Source of the DNA: Parelaphostrongylus tenuis
Lineage: Eukaryota > Nematoda > Chromadorea > Rhabditida > Metastrongylidae
Direction: 5' to 3'
Assembly: GCA_019055375.1 (NCBI GenBank)
Contig: JAHQIW010000723.1
Coordinates: 166,496 to 230,495 of the forward strand
DNA length: 64,000 nucleotides
The stretch's first letter is position 1. Each line of letters starts with the position of its first letter. Both the position numbers and the translations under genes were made by a program. This document shows positions 1 through 15,000 of this stretch, piece by piece. The notes below the pieces were generated by a model, which had not been told where the DNA came from, searched no databases, and worked only from the letters and a program-made list of their open reading frames with translations.

Positions 1-31
1 GCTTTAACTATGAAAGAGTTGAAACACTCAC

Positions 32-3000
32 TCGATCTCTTTCTAGGTGCTCTTCGTATGATTTTCTCCGCCAACCTTCGATCATTACGAAATTTCAAAT
101 GGAACCTGAAATCTCTGCACGAAACTGAGAGCGTTTTCTCAAATTAGACCAAAAATTGATAAACGTGCTCTGTATTTAGATTATGGTAGATTGTTTAGAC
201 ATTCTAGACAACGATGAATTACTACAACACCTCTTGCTCATCAACCACTCCTTTCCGGCGTAATATGAACACTGATTATAGAACATGTTCTGCGTTGAAG
301 AAGACTCACCTTGCTAGCTTGATCGAATAATAACTACTCAAATGGCGTGGCGTATCCGGTGAATGAATCAATTTTTCAAACTTGTTAATCACCACCGGAA
401 TAGTCGGAATTTCTACAAGGTAAAACAGATAATTGTGAAAGAACGCTTTTTTGAGAAACATTATCATGGACAGAGAAAATAGTAAAACAATACTGTTTGA
501 TTTCACCTTTCTAAATCTGCACGTCTACGCAACATTCCTATAAGTCGCAATTCGATCGCTGCATAACCGGATATTTCCTACGAAACGAACTCAATATGGT
601 TCCAGCTTCAGCGTAATCACCTTAAAAAATACCAGTTAATTATGCCAACCAACAAAGAAAGCCCACAGCTGAAGATCTGAACACCGAGAACACAATCCAC
701 ATCAGCAGCTCACTATTTCGCTTCGGCGAATACTCGATACTATGGCTCTATGTCTCTTTGCAGACGGCAGCATATTGGATATCGTCAGTGGCGCGCGCAA
801 TTTTCGTTCTTTCCAAAAAAAATTTTTTTTTTATAATGTACTCCAGGTCCTTGTACCTTTCTGGTAGAACATGATTTTCTCTACAAGTCTGTAACCTTTT
901 GTGCATATATAACCCTTATGTGCGAACAAAACTCTGAATGTGAAACGTAATTTTGTCTTCGCTCTCAAGTGCGCTATGAAAACATTCTCATAAAGCAGCT
1001 TGAGCATCTAAATTCGTCGAGATTTGGGTTATCTAATGACCTTGGTGTTGTTCAATGAAAAGCGATCCATTGAGTTCAGCTGAGTAGTATAAGGTAAACC
1101 GAGTGTGAAACATAATTTTATTTTTCTGTCACAGCGTATACAAAGGCCTTAATGAAAACTAGACAAAATGTCTAAATCCTCAAGATTTGAGCTTTCAAAT
1201 GATTATTCATATTTCGGATAAAAGGCATTTCTCAAAAAAAAAGGACCTCTAATACTTAGAGAACGAAAATCATTCTCATCGCTCACAAAGGGATACTTTC
1301 GACTACAAAGCTGGTTAGGGATACTGTGATCTACGGATAACTGAAAATCTCCAATCTCACCATCGTACTCTTGGTAAATAACAAATCGTGTCATATCTAT
1401 GACATATCCCCTCTTAAATCAATACTAATGGGTTTCATACTCATCTTTGAACGCTATTAAACAACATGTATTTCTAATGACTTCTTTTCAGCTACGTTAT
1501 CTTTTGTCAGAATGATTTACTAAACTACTCTGTCCAAATCCTAAAAATTTCTACTTTTACACGACCCGCCATCAGTTTTATTGTGCAGATCGCAACACTT
1601 CTTGCATTCAATCCGTATTCGCGCGTTCATCCTCAACAAAAGTCTTCAAATATTTCACGAGTTAATTTTATTGCTACTTGAGAAAATTGTCTTCTTAATG
1701 AAAATTGTAGAATACTGTTCGAGACGATTCCACTGAGAGTAGACCGAGATTGAACCTAGTTCTAGTACCTTGTCTTGTTTCTTGACACCCGCCATCGCCA
1801 ACTACTGCACTATCCTTCTCTGTCCAAACATTTAACATGGTTCTTTTCTGTTATATGGCGACAAATGAATATTCGACGTCATTGGCTGGACAAGAACTTT
1901 TCATAGCATGCTAGTAACCACTGGAGAGCTTAAATCTCTGGCTAGGGTGGGACGTAGCCAGTTTTCGAAACGACCATTTGATAACACTTCAGAGAAAGAA
2001 AGACATTTGTGTTTCACACACGCGCTTTTCTTGCAAGACAGAGGCCTTTACTTAAACTATTGTTGATCATTCAATAGCACTGGATTCAAAGATTCCAATG
2101 TCGCGCTTATTTTGTGGATAGGCCGCTTCTTCACAGTGCATCAGGGAAAGAAGACTGAATTCAAATAAGCGAGCATGGTGTTTTAGTTATTCTACGGGGA
2201 GAGGGAGGGAGGCCGGAGCCAGGGCAGAGGCGGCAGGTTTCAACACGGCCGTCGATCTACTAGTACTTTTGCTGGCCATAGGGAAATGCAAGTTTTCCTA
2301 TTTAGTTCAGAAATGTTTCTTCGCATTAGCTTATCTTAAATTTGATAGCGTTGTAGAAGGATGTTTTGAGAAACCAGCTACGCATCGCTCTAACCAGAGA
2401 TATAAGATTTCGAACGATAACAATCTTAAGAAAAGTTCTTGTCCAGTGAATGGGGTCGAACATTCATTTGTCACTGTCTGTGATATTCAAAATAAGGAGA
2501 TATACCTTAGACTATGAAAAGAAAAGAACCCTTAACATACTATAATGCAGGAACAATACCACGTGAAGTACTGTTGTTCAGCAACAAGATATGCCTTTAA
2601 TACGAAACAAAGCTTCTGGTGACGGACAAAGCTTCTAGTGACGGATATAAGCATATCTCCAGAAAACTTATAAAAAGGATAAGGGATAAAATTCAATTTT
2701 TTTTACTTCGTTTGAGGTGATTGAATGCATATACAGAGAACTTATATCATGTAAAAATGTCCAATCCTCTCAGAGAGCCGTGAATTTTAGCAAGTTTCAG
2801 ATACGATATCATTCAGTAATGCTATCAAAACAATATGTATTCAAACCACTTGTACAGAGGGCTAAAAACGCCTGTAAACACTAGGATCGACCCTTAGTGC
2901 TTACATATATATTATATATTATATATTATATATAGTCATCAAAATCTCTTCAAAAATAACTCGGTTAGAAAAATGTCAGTGCTAAACTTATGAAAACCAT

Positions 3001-6000
3001 AAACTGAGAAGTGTGATGGTGCCGACAACTCCGAGTGACTTCACGCAAAGAAAAATGAATTAGCATGTTTATGAAGTTTACATTTGTCAAAGCCTGTCAC
3101 CCTATATTATTGTAGACACCAAAACATGTTACCTACAGACCATAACTCGTTTCCATGGTGTTCCGCCGCCTCCGTCATATTCAACAGAAGTCTCCATAGC
3201 AGTTACTTCAAACTGCCATTATATGGATGTTAACCCTTTGTCAACGAGCTTTTTCCGCTTTTTCTTGAACTTTAATAGTTGTTAGATAGCTCAAATCCCG
3301 CCGATTTCACCGCTGTGTAGTTGGCTTTTGAAAAGGCTTTTTAAAAACACTGTTGCCACCAAAAGATAAATACGTTTCACTTTGAGCGCGCAATCAGCAC
3401 GGCTAACGCCTGTGTTTGTATTTTCACCAGACTCTTATTACTTAATCGATAGCTTTGAAAAAGGTGATCTTAAGTGATTTTAGAATAGAAAAGCATTCAT
3501 AGATGGCTGCAAGAACGAAAAAAAAAAACCATATTATGCACTGGAATAAATATGCACCAAGACCCATGAGCGGGTAGAGTAAATTGTCTCGCAACAGAAT
3601 ACTAGAAGAAATCTAAAACTTTTCGAGGAGAAAAAACCTTCAAATAATTAACAAAAATGCCTTCCTTTCAAAGTGACAATAAAAACCACTGCATGCGCGC
3701 GATTCGAAAGAGTGCGATCTTCGTAATTTGATTAGAGCTTCATTATTTATGTTTAGCAAATTCCCAGGCCTCACGTATTAGAAACTGTGAAACACATTTT
3801 GTCTCTTCGTTTCTAAATACATTAGCTCTATGATTCAGATTATGCTGCCAAATAAACCCGCTATAATTCAAGCGACGGACTGAATACTTCGAGTGTGAAT
3901 CGTAATTTCCTTTAGCTCTTACAGCATTAGTGAAGACTTTCTAATCCAGATTTAGCATCAGAATCATCGAGATTGTGACTATCGAACGAAAGGCAAACGT
4001 CCAGAGAAAAGCCATCCACAGACGCTAGTCGAGCAAGCAAACTACGCCGAAAGTGAAACGTAACTTTACTTTGGCTTGTACAACGCACTACTGAGGTTTG
4101 ACAAGCCTTACGCACAGTATTGCAACTACCGTTTTTCGAGCTATCGAAGGACTGCCAAAATTCCATTGAAAGAGCTCTGCTCCTTAGAAGATCCAAGGTA
4201 GTACGCGTGCAATTATGCGATAGTTTCTCATTACACTACTATTTCAAGTTCACCTAACCAGCCAGTCAGCCCGCCTTTCTGAAACGAAGAATCTTTACCA
4301 CACTCTTGAAATAACGCTCCTTCTATGAAGACTGGAATCTACCCGCAATGCCGCATTGAAAATGCTCTTGCACAACTATCCGAAGGTCCAAGGGAAATCA
4401 AGTGGAACAAACGCATAGGAAATGACAGAAAATTTCAGACTATGGGCAACAGTTGCCAGAAAATTCAGATGAAAGAACTGGTAGGATAGGCAAGATATGT
4501 GACCTAGAGTCGTGTAAAAGAATTCCATAGTGATACGAACAACTATGGGATGCAAATGGACAACAGATACCCGCATCGTCGTGATAACAATTTCTGCATT
4601 GCGAAAAGCAAATCTAAAGAGGAAGAGGTGATGCAACACTCGATCTAATCAACAATTTCGACAACTACTTGAGCTAGCGAAGAAGTAAAACTATCTACCA
4701 AACTATGCTGATAATGATGCCGATCTCGCAATTTGGAACATTGGCGTTGCCTTCGTCCTCACCTTGCATACCAACTAAATGCGGATTTTTTGTTTGTCGA
4801 TTTTATTTAAGGCTTTCTGTTTTTCTCACTTTCTGTAGAAACGTCGAAGTGGGCGCGTGTAACGCAGTAGAAGTGCCACAAAACCACACACACAAAACAT
4901 ATGGCTTTAGATAGTTGTCGCGCGCTTCAAACTTACCAAGGCTTCCATCCCTCCGGGGTCGGTAACCTGCTACCAGATTGTCTGGGGATATCAGCAGACT
5001 TGACACATAGATACCCATCCCACTATGGCCTGTGGGCTTGAGAGCCAATAATGCATTTAATCACCCTTGACAATGCTCGATGGAACTAAATGCATGGTGC
5101 AACTTTCAGGCATTCATCAGCATTTTATCGCTTTACATTTACCATTCCCTCGAGTCCAAACAACGAATTTCTGGCGCCACGTCGCCCACTGCAGACGACG
5201 TAATAGGGGTGGTTAGCGACCATATGCCTCAGAGAAAAAAGTGGGTTAGGGAAATTGACTCGATGTTTCTTCATGCCAATGTTGCACTATATTCTTGATA
5301 TTCTACGAATCAAAGTTGCCAAAAAACTGCAATCAAGTAACTAAGAACTATGAGAGGTGGTAAGGAGTCGTCTGCAATAAGATACCTACTCCTTCATCAC
5401 ACTAGTTGAGACTGGAAACTAATCGTGAGTATAAAGCCCTCACCTCCCTCTAAAATGAAGCTATATGTGAGTTAGAAAAGTTAAAAACATTACATTAAGT
5501 TGGCTACAAATCCTTTATAAGAGACTTGATCATGCAAGAATGATCCACTACGACGTTATTGAAAAAGAACTTTTTCTAGAACAGGTAACGGTGAAGAAGT
5601 TGGCGTAGTTAGCGTTCTAGCCGAAACGAGTTTGACTATGATCGACCATTTGTTTGAACAAGATCCGAACCGGACGAAACAACCCAAATTGGATGCTGAC
5701 AGTCGAAGAGATGTGGATGGTACCAGCTTCGATTATCTTGGTAAATTAACCAAATAAAAATACGGCGGAACCAAAGACAAAATGCTCTATACGGACCTAG
5801 AAAAGTTTTAAAGGGAACCATAAACTGATTGAGATTTTCACCAGAGATTCGAAGGTAGATTCGACCCAAAAGGACGTCTGAAGCACGTCACATTAGGACA
5901 CACAGATCAAAATGAAATGAAAGTAGTGAGAAGTTGTCTAAGTTTACCTCGACTACCGAAACCTTTCATGGTAGACCACAATACCCTAAGTCTCAATTTC

Positions 6001-9000
6001 AAGCTAAACGTGGAAGTCTCCCAATGGAGAGTAAAAAGATAAAACTTTCACCGTTAATCAATCGTTAAAGGAAACGCCTTGCATTCGTCTTCTATTTTTC
6101 ATCTTCGTTTGAGGTGACTAAATGCATATCTGGCCCTTACAATGAGCCGCGGTGGCCTTCCGCTGTATCGAGTCAGTTAGTGCGCCTTATCCTTTCAGGA
6201 CACGTCAGCGGCCAAACCGGTACCGACTTAACGACCCCGGAGGGATTGATGGCTTTGGTGAGCCATGGGCGTGAGGTCGCACCACTGACCTCGTATGCGA
6301 CGCGGAGCACCTTTCCACTGCGCCACACGCGCTCTTCCACCATAAGGTGTTCAAATCATTAGTCCGCTTCTAACGCAATACCGTCATCAAGTATATCGAC
6401 GAAGAATACACAAGCTTGAAGAGCATTTCCCACGTTAAGGGCGTGAAAAACGAGAGTTCGAAGTAACTAAGTAAGATCTGCCTCCAGAAAGGTTTGTGAT
6501 ACAACAACGAGGAGTGCCAGAACCACAAGTGATCGCCAACTTACGTGAGAACTTAGAAACAGTGAAAAGGACAATAAAAGATACTTCTAAAAAAAGAGAG
6601 AGAGAAAGGCAACATTCACGGCCGATGTCGCAGAGGCTAAGAATAATATTTGCAAAGCGAATCAATCTTCATCAACTAGGAAAGCAAGATGATTGCACTC
6701 CGAACCCCAGAAGCAATAGTTACAACTTCCAAGACCGTCTTTTCCCATTTTTTTTTTATGAACATAAACAATGGTTTCGAGTGAGTTCAGTCAGAATCAG
6801 ACCCACCACTGGCTTGATGTACACACAGGCCACGACAAGTCATATTACATCATCTTTTTTTTTGCTGGTGATTCGTTTCTGAACACCAAGCACCAGCCAA
6901 ACAGAACGAATGTTGACGATTTCGATAACAGCCGTGGAAAACTCGTCTCCCACCCGAAAAGGATGTTTTGAGGAACGGACCGATTTCGCTCATCCCATTC
7001 ACGTTCAACGGAACCAATACTTCTAAACGCTTAGGATACCTCCATCTAAATCACCAAGTCAACATGATGAACGACCTAGTTCCAAAGTTGAGCAGAAGGA
7101 AGCGAGTTGAGGAGTTAACGAGTATCGAAGATGCAGCAAATAGAACAAAGTACAGCCGGCTCTAAGGCCAATTTTCGACTCGGTGATTCCTCACGCCTTT
7201 CCGAATGCGTCACAAATCTCGCCATTATGTAAGCAGGATGAAATACTAGTCAGTGTTACCGCACGCGCAATCAAACGGTCGATGCGTCAAGTGCACCGTA
7301 CCTCTTAAGTAAGAGAAAGAAACCAATTCAGCAAGAAGACCACACCACCAGACCCTATAGCTAGAATTTTGCGCATAAACTGTGGAATGCAGATGTGATG
7401 GACTACGAATTCTAACAGCAAGAAAAGCTCATACAGCTACTCTTAAACGCATTAGGAATAAATAGACTTTGTAGGCGCTAGCTCCGATTGCTTAACTAGC
7501 AACATGACAACGGGTGATTCATTGAAAATTTTTTGTCCCAAATTTTTGTCAATAACTTCTCTATCTTGAATGTACTCTTTACTGTTCATATCTATGCACT
7601 ATATTCAAAAAACATATTGATTCCTAAAAAAAAAGAATGTCTAGAGCCTAAACAAGGTTGGTACGCCAGGGCCATACACCTTTGTAGTTGTTCTTCAACA
7701 GTGTTCTTGTAGTGAATTCTCTCTACTGTGCAGAGATTTCTGTTCTAATACTGCTACTGATGAAGGTGCCAGCCAAAAAATGGTGAAGAATATTATTCGG
7801 AAATCAACAAACCCTAGAGAAACGTCAATAACCAGACCAAGTTATCCAAACGAGAAAACTCCACTATACTACAACCTATTCACAAGCAGCACTTTGAGAT
7901 TTGTAAGGATCAGTGTTTCGCCCATTCAACGGAATTTGCCGAATTTGAAGACCATGTGCTTCCCTCCTCCCTCAAAAATCTGTGGTACTTGCCCGGAAAA
8001 TTTGAATCAAGCCGATGAATTAAAGTACACAAGAGAAGAGGATGATTTTTTGCCATGAATTAGATTTCTAATATTGGCGAAAGGGTAGATCGCAATTCGA
8101 ATCGCACTATATTAGTAGAGCTTGTTGCCTTGTAGCTTAACAACTGGGATTTTTTTTGGAACAACCTACTATTAGCCTGTTGGCTGTTCACCAAATATCG
8201 TGAGTTGAGAACATACGAACTTTCATGAGATGATTCGTTCTTTGTACACTAACTTACCTTTCGAAAGTCGACTTTCATCATGGCAAACGGTGGTGGTCAG
8301 TCAAGGGTGTGGCAAATCTACTCTATGCTTTACTCTATGTCATAACTTGTACAAGCAATCAATCGTATCACTAGATCACTTTGAAGCTTCCACTGCGAGG
8401 GCAGGTTCTTGCTTGATCCAGCACGTACGTATCCACACGCGAGTAGGACACATATTATCCCCGCCCAAAACATGTGATGCCTCAAGAGAGAAGTGTTCAA
8501 AATGCGATAACCTTTCAAGATAGCTTGATTTTTGAAACCGATAGTTTCACAAAAAATAAGACTGAAATTAACTACTCCATGAGTAGTTGTTCGTAGAGAA
8601 AATGATTGAATGCGCAAATACTTTCAGAGCAACCTTACGAAACAGATTGCTCTAAAAGTGCTTGTGTTCTAAGAAAATGACATTGAGAGGTTACAAAGCC
8701 TTTAGCTGGTCTCAACAAAAGATCATAAATCATTTGATCGCTTCTTGACGTCATACCGAGAGATTCTTCAAACGCCGCATAGGCAAGAGCTAGGCGTACA
8801 TTTCCAGGAATATGCTGACGTGCACGACGATATACATTTCGAGCCTCAGTCGAGCCACGGTTTTTACGTGTCCAACGCGCAAACTAAAATAATTTTTTTT
8901 TATAAACAACACAGAATTCTATATAAAACATCATAACTAGGCGGAAGATGCCACACTTCAAATCGCAATTTGAGTTTTCGATGTGAGAGATGTAGGCACT

Positions 9001-12000
9001 CTTTTTGAACTCAACAAGGTTGGCTCTCATTTAGGCGGCTCATTGTAAGACTCATGACAAGCGATGAATATACGGAAAAGTTGCCTTTTTCTTAGTGCAT
9101 TTGAGATCTAGGTTTGGTCAATTTTTCAATGTAGTGATGGAGGAGTGAACTGACGGGGTTGTGGACAAGCTGGTCTTTCCAGGCTCTAAAGATGGTAAAA
9201 CCGTCGAGTCATGCTTTGGCTTATGGAGAAAAAAAGCGTGCAGTTTGAGTAGTTTGTTAAGAGGTGGGTTTTTTTTCGGTTTTGAGGGGATAATTTTCTA
9301 ATCCCATTCTTTCGCTGTTTTGTAAGAGTGTTAACAATCATTTGAAAGTATGAAACTCTGGAGAATGCCTTAGCTAGGCGGCTTCATAAAAAGCCTTTTT
9401 TAGTGATGTAGCATCCAGAATGAAATTATGTTTCACACCCACCGCACGTTTTTTGTTACATCTCGATCATATTTCGCTGGAAAAAAAACCGCTTTCCTTA
9501 GAGTGCGAGTGCTCCTTCGATAGCACAAGTCTAGAAGAACTCAAAAATGTGCTTGCTTTTTGGAAGAGCCCTTTTGATAGCGCTGTAGAAGAAAGAAAAC
9601 ATCTATATTATAGACCACGCCAAACAGAGCTTTCTTTAGACTATTAGTGATCATCCGATAGCTCAAATTTCAGTGATTCCAACTCTGTACTTACTTCCTG
9701 AAAACACCGTTTCACTGCAGTGTAGTAGAAGAAATAAGATTGAGTTTCATATTTTAGGCGCGCTTATTTACCGATTAGTCTGCGGGCTAAGGGATGGGGC
9801 AATCGATTGATGGCCTGACAACTTAGATATGTGAGATGCGACTTGTTATACAATTATGAATTTTCCCCGCTCTGGAGAAACTCTAGATAGAAAGATTGAC
9901 TTAGATACTACGAAATTTTCTTTACACGTTCATATGCTTTTCATGCTTCCAGCGAATTATCTGTGTGATAAAAATGAAAGTAGGCCGCGAGTATGAAACA
10001 TAATTTCATTCTGATGGCGCACTATTGTAAGATCTTTTAAAAACCGGGTACGTAGGGCGCTAGCCAGAGATTTGTTCTCTCGAATGAATACTAACACTTA
10101 TTAAAAGTTCTTATCTAGCAAAAGGTTGAGCTTAGAGAAAAGTTCCTTTCTAACTAATTGAACAAAAGGTGCATACGAAGGTCGTGTTAACACCACTTTT
10201 GAGAGTTTGCCACTTCAGTTTTCCTCGGTCACACTTATTAATTACTTCACTGCTGTAATCACATCTTGAACAATACCAAATAGAATTCAGTTCAATTTAT
10301 TTTGCACTTATAAACCTGTGGTGTATATGCGGAAGATTCCTTCTCGCCTGTACTCCCAAATTCTTCAATTTCTAGCTATGAAGCTTTCACTGATGAACAA
10401 CTCACCTTAGTCCAGAACTGATCGTAAAGCGCACATGCGATAAGACATCGCTCAAATAGCACCGTTATTCGAGTCTCATCTCCTTCAATAATCTCAAAAT
10501 CCAAGTACAAAACGCCAGTTTCTTAACTGTTCTGCTTCTAAGGGTTTGACGTGAAAGTATGGTCTTTTGATCTGGAAAGTGGCAGGAACTTTTATAGAAG
10601 AAACTACTCAAACTTTTTTCGATACTTTACCTGATCTTCAAAACGGTAAACGAGCATTGACCATTGCCTCAGTGTCTTTGTGCCATCGATAACGACGAGA
10701 CAAAATTTCCGCTTGAAAAAGTGGCAAGGCTTCAGGATGAATCTGAACACAGACTGATTAACAAGTGTTGAAAACGTGGTTGTCACTAATATTAAGAACA
10801 TTTTCTTAGGACAAGATTTCCGCCAAAAGCATGGAAGAAAAGGCTCTAAATTTCGCAGTCTCGACTTGTACTGGAAGATCATGAAAGAATTGTTAGGATG
10901 GGATAAGATGGAAGCGTGGTGGCTCGGATGCGGTGTATCAGGAAGAGAAATGATAAGCAAGACGCTGACTCGATCCCCATCTCCGAACAAATTCTTGCAC
11001 CATATCAATAAAGGCACTAAGGAACACCTTAGACCGGCTATCTCCAGCAAGGAAAACCGTCCCTCACAACAACTTGCGACATTCATAAGGAAGAAGTCCA
11101 TGGAGTAACGCAACCTACAAGGCGATGGAATGAATCAATTGGAAGGAGCGCTGGAATCCGTACACTTGACTTGTCGTGACGGATCGTGCAGAATAAAAGT
11201 AAATAGAAATGGCATAAAAAAACAAGAGGCTATTTTGTGCAGCATTTAGGGGTAAAATGCATTGTGGTAAAAGATGATATCAAACACCTCTTTTGAAATA
11301 ATGTGATTATGAACAAAAATATAACCCTTTGAAGACCAGACGGGATTGATTAACGCCGAAAGCTTTGTCCTCTATCTTTCTAGAGTTTTTGACTCAGTAA
11401 GACAAATAAAATCAATACGGCACAACGAGTGAGTTCATAGCAGTTGATACAAAGCGCATTTGAAATCAGAATGCAAACCTTCTTCCGTACAGCTGGTAAA
11501 AAAGTTCGGCGCCTCAGCAATATCAGTGCCTGCGCCATCAGCGTTCATGACACTCTCATTACTAACTATCTGATCGACCTAAATGAAGGGTACAAGAGAT
11601 ACCTTGAAATCAAAAAATTGAGACTACAAACATAGCAGAGCAAGTCGTCGGCTAAAAATCCTCTGAGTTAAAAACTGCTCTTCCTTCTCACATGTCTTCC
11701 TCTTGCATAGGATCAAATCGCTTACTCCAAGATTGCACTTGCGCCTGACAATTTCGAAAACATCATTGAATTCTTCTTCCGATAGTAAATCGTATGGGTT
11801 ACACATATTCACGATGGCTTCAAATCTGAAATGAAAGCACGTAGTGTAGAAGCGAACACCTCGCTCGATAACACTTCTGGTATTTCTGGCCTCTGAGCTT
11901 GGCTGTACCAAAAGGGTTGTCCATCTCTACTAAACTCCCAAAACCTATGCGATCAATCAACAATTAAAATGTTATTTGAAAGATAAGAGGACGCGTGGTT

Positions 12001-15000
12001 CCAAGCCTAAAATTCTTGATTTTATGGCAATATTGGCAAAGTGTTCGTCGTAAGACAAGGAAGCAGAAAGAGGGCTCAAAATAAGAAGGAAAAAAAAGTT
12101 TTAGGTCGTTCCATAAGTTTTGGCAGTGGGCTATTGGACTCCAAATCTATTAACCAAAAGCAAATAGAACTGCATGATTTTGGTACCGTTAAACTGCACA
12201 TTTTTTTGGAACATTTTGTTGTACAAATTGCCTCTACTTGCTCTGAGATGGGGTCGTCGTGGAAACAAATTTGCTTGATAATCATGCAAGAATGGAGCGT
12301 TGGGGAAAATACTAGTAAAGAGCTAAGCAAGATTAATGGAACTTCATGAAGGCTGCCCGAGCGCGACTGATCCTCCAGACTATCCTCTCCAACTTCAAAC
12401 TTCGCGAATCACTCCTTAGCGGTTCTTTCAGCAACCGTATCATCGCCCCAAGCTTCATTAATCTTGCGAGCCACTTCACTAGCATGTTCTCCTTCGGCGC
12501 CATTTGTGCAAGACTAGCAAGTGAATTTTTCCCACAACAGCTCCATATCGAAACAAATAGGCAAATTGCACACTAAAATGTTCGCAAAGAGGGGCGCAAT
12601 GGAACGATATCAATATCACGAAATTTTAAGAACTTGTGGTTAGTAAGTTTAGTGTTTATTGCTTTAGTGCCAAAACTTATGAAATGACCTGATAATAGCC
12701 GTGCGTAATGAGTAGAGTGAACTCTTCAGCGAAGCTTCAGTGAAAAAAAGGCTCCTACCCACGCTATCTTACGACTGAACTTTAGATAAAAGAAATTTTA
12801 ACACCATGAAATCGTGGGGCACATTGATGCAGTGGTAAGAGATGCATTGTGACTCAAATGTGGCCGATGACTTGACCCCAAGCTCATGGCTCAGCAAGGC
12901 TTTCGATCCCTCTAAGGTCGGCGAATTGATACCAGACTTTTCTGAGAGAATAGCAGCACTAACGTGATAGATCGGTACGCCACGGTGAGTGATTGTAAAA
13001 CCAACATGCACTCAGTCATTGCAAACGATGCTTGGTGAAGTTGGATGCATGACGCATCCATCAAGAATTGATCAACGCCAAGAGTTTTATCCATTCTATC
13101 TAAGAAAATCTAGAAACTGATATACAATCTAGTTCACTTGTTCAGCAACGCAAAAACATCGAAGGAACATCGACACCAACGATGTCAGCAGTCTCCTCCA
13201 TATGAATGACCTTCATCCATTCCTTCTAAGGGCGCAATATAGAGCGCCTCCATTAGATTTAATGATGACCCCTGTCCGCCGACCTGACAATGTAGCAGTT
13301 ACTGCATTCGTGAAGAAGCTCATTAAAAAGAACTATATATCGCGAGCCGCAACTTCAAACTCTACAGTAACCTCTTTGAGGACCTCGTGTACAGCGTACT
13401 GCACGCGCGTATTCGAAGGACCTTATCGCTGGGCAGAACTTTTTATATAGTTTTAGTAGTTATTCGATAGCTCAAAAAAGGTCGATCTGAGACTGTGTCT
13501 GGCTTCTGGAAAGCCCTTCTTAGGGCGCTGGCGACGAAAGAACATTACCTTTCACCTTCGCCGCGTATTTTTTTGCGCGGTTAACGTCTCTGCTTAACTT
13601 TTTGTTAGGCACATAGAAGTTCCACATGCACTAAAAATACGGGAGGGTATAGAAAATCATGTAGTATCAATATGACCTGATATAACCTCAAGTTTCTAGT
13701 TCAAACGAAGTAAACTCCCTAATTAAGTCAGGAAAACCGCGCGCGCAACGATGAACCGCGGTCCCCAAAGGGTTAAGATAATGTACAGTGTGTTAAGACG
13801 CATAGAACTAACACTAGTTAGGAATCTTCTTTTAGAATGAGTACCTGTAATATCTAGTACTCTTATATCTTAAATACCCTGCATTGTTACCAACGAAACC
13901 CTCGAGGACAGAAATTAGTTGCATGAAAATAAAATCACACAGAACACGTAGCCGAATTAGTCCTACATCGTTGAGTGATTTGCAAAACTTTGAACCTCGC
14001 ACGAGAATTGGGCCCACATCCCATCCTTTCTAAGACGTGAGCTGATTTACAGCACTACGAGGGTTCGCGTTCTTGTATAACTCTTTTTGCAGAACACGAG
14101 CTTCGGTAGTGTATTAGTACGTTGGCACGCGACCGAAAGGGTAAGACCCGCGTTCCATTCCTGTCGAGGTTCAAACTTTCGGATATCACTACAGTTATTG
14201 GATCAGTAGTTATAACACCCTATCATTGCAAAGACGATCAAATAAAAGAATTCTTGTTGATTACAGATGAACCGAATGACCTTTTCTCGGAAAAAAATGA
14301 GATGAGATGTGAAATGAGACGCACATGTGACACATGTAATGATTGCCAACTACCTCTAGACATAACTGAATCTGAGTTCAAAGAAGTTTTTTCATGAAAA
14401 ATCCGAAAGACGGTATTGCTATCGCTTCTTTTTGATAAAGTAGAGATAGGGGAAGATGGCGCAGTAGTTAGTTATACAATTCAACAGGATGAAGCATGCT
14501 GATTCACGCCTATGATAACGTCTCTCGCAATCTATAGAGGAACTCTTTAGCTCGGCAACATCCAAGATTGCAAGGAAATTCGTCTCAATCAGTATTCCTA
14601 GGCATCCATAAAGAAGATGAAATTCTAGATCAGCAGCCCTAAGGTAGACGAGAAATATTCGAAGATCCTGATGGAAGCGGAGTGCGAGGAAACAAATCTG
14701 ATACAAAGCGTGCTGAAATCTGCCCGCAGATGTCATATAGGGTCATATAAGTAATGACACCTTTTTCTCGACTGTTCATATAGTGGTCGCTCAAAAACAA
14801 TAACAGTCTGATAATCTGGTGATATGACAAGATGTCTTGAGCTTTTGAGCTTTGGTACGGCACTTATGCAGCACTAGACAACTGCTGTTTCGCCCTTGCA
14901 GTCAAACCGACATGCGCTGACCTAATAATTCGGCGTCGATTCCCTTATAGTGAGCAAGGTAAATCCCCTTGCCAAGGAGTCAGCTGAATCGAGAAGCACC

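Larger units (their letters stand above)
621..8756 (-). other. 8.1-kb intron 11 of the Prp39-like gene, repeat-filled
   Basis: The exons on both sides join in phase (EESL-G-DYAEAG). Inside are copies of the dispersed CGTAATTT family (about 880-1215, 1970-2120, 3270-3480, 3770-4190), an AT microsatellite (2904-2935), SINE copies (4929-5120, 6101-6335) and an RTE 3' end (6900-7440). I see no host exon here; 7440-8700 holds nothing I recognise. Confidence 0.7.

Noticed and set aside
8695..8756. Extension of Prp39 exon 11 past its GTATGA donor ([12 protein letters not shown])
   Set aside because: The donor at 8757 joins exon 12 in phase as [12 protein letters not shown], matching the family better than the read-through.
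10604..11113. 169-codon open frame on minus, the longest near Prp39 exon 9
   Set aside because: Only 10631-10711 is coding and it uses other frames with family match ([20 protein letters not shown]). The rest has no family match and overlaps an antisense open frame.
14122..14397. 91-codon open frame on plus starting [11 protein letters not shown]
   Set aside because: Its first part overlaps a tRNA-like stretch (GGTAAGACCCGCGTTCCATTC), it lies in a Prp39 intron, and there is no family resemblance.
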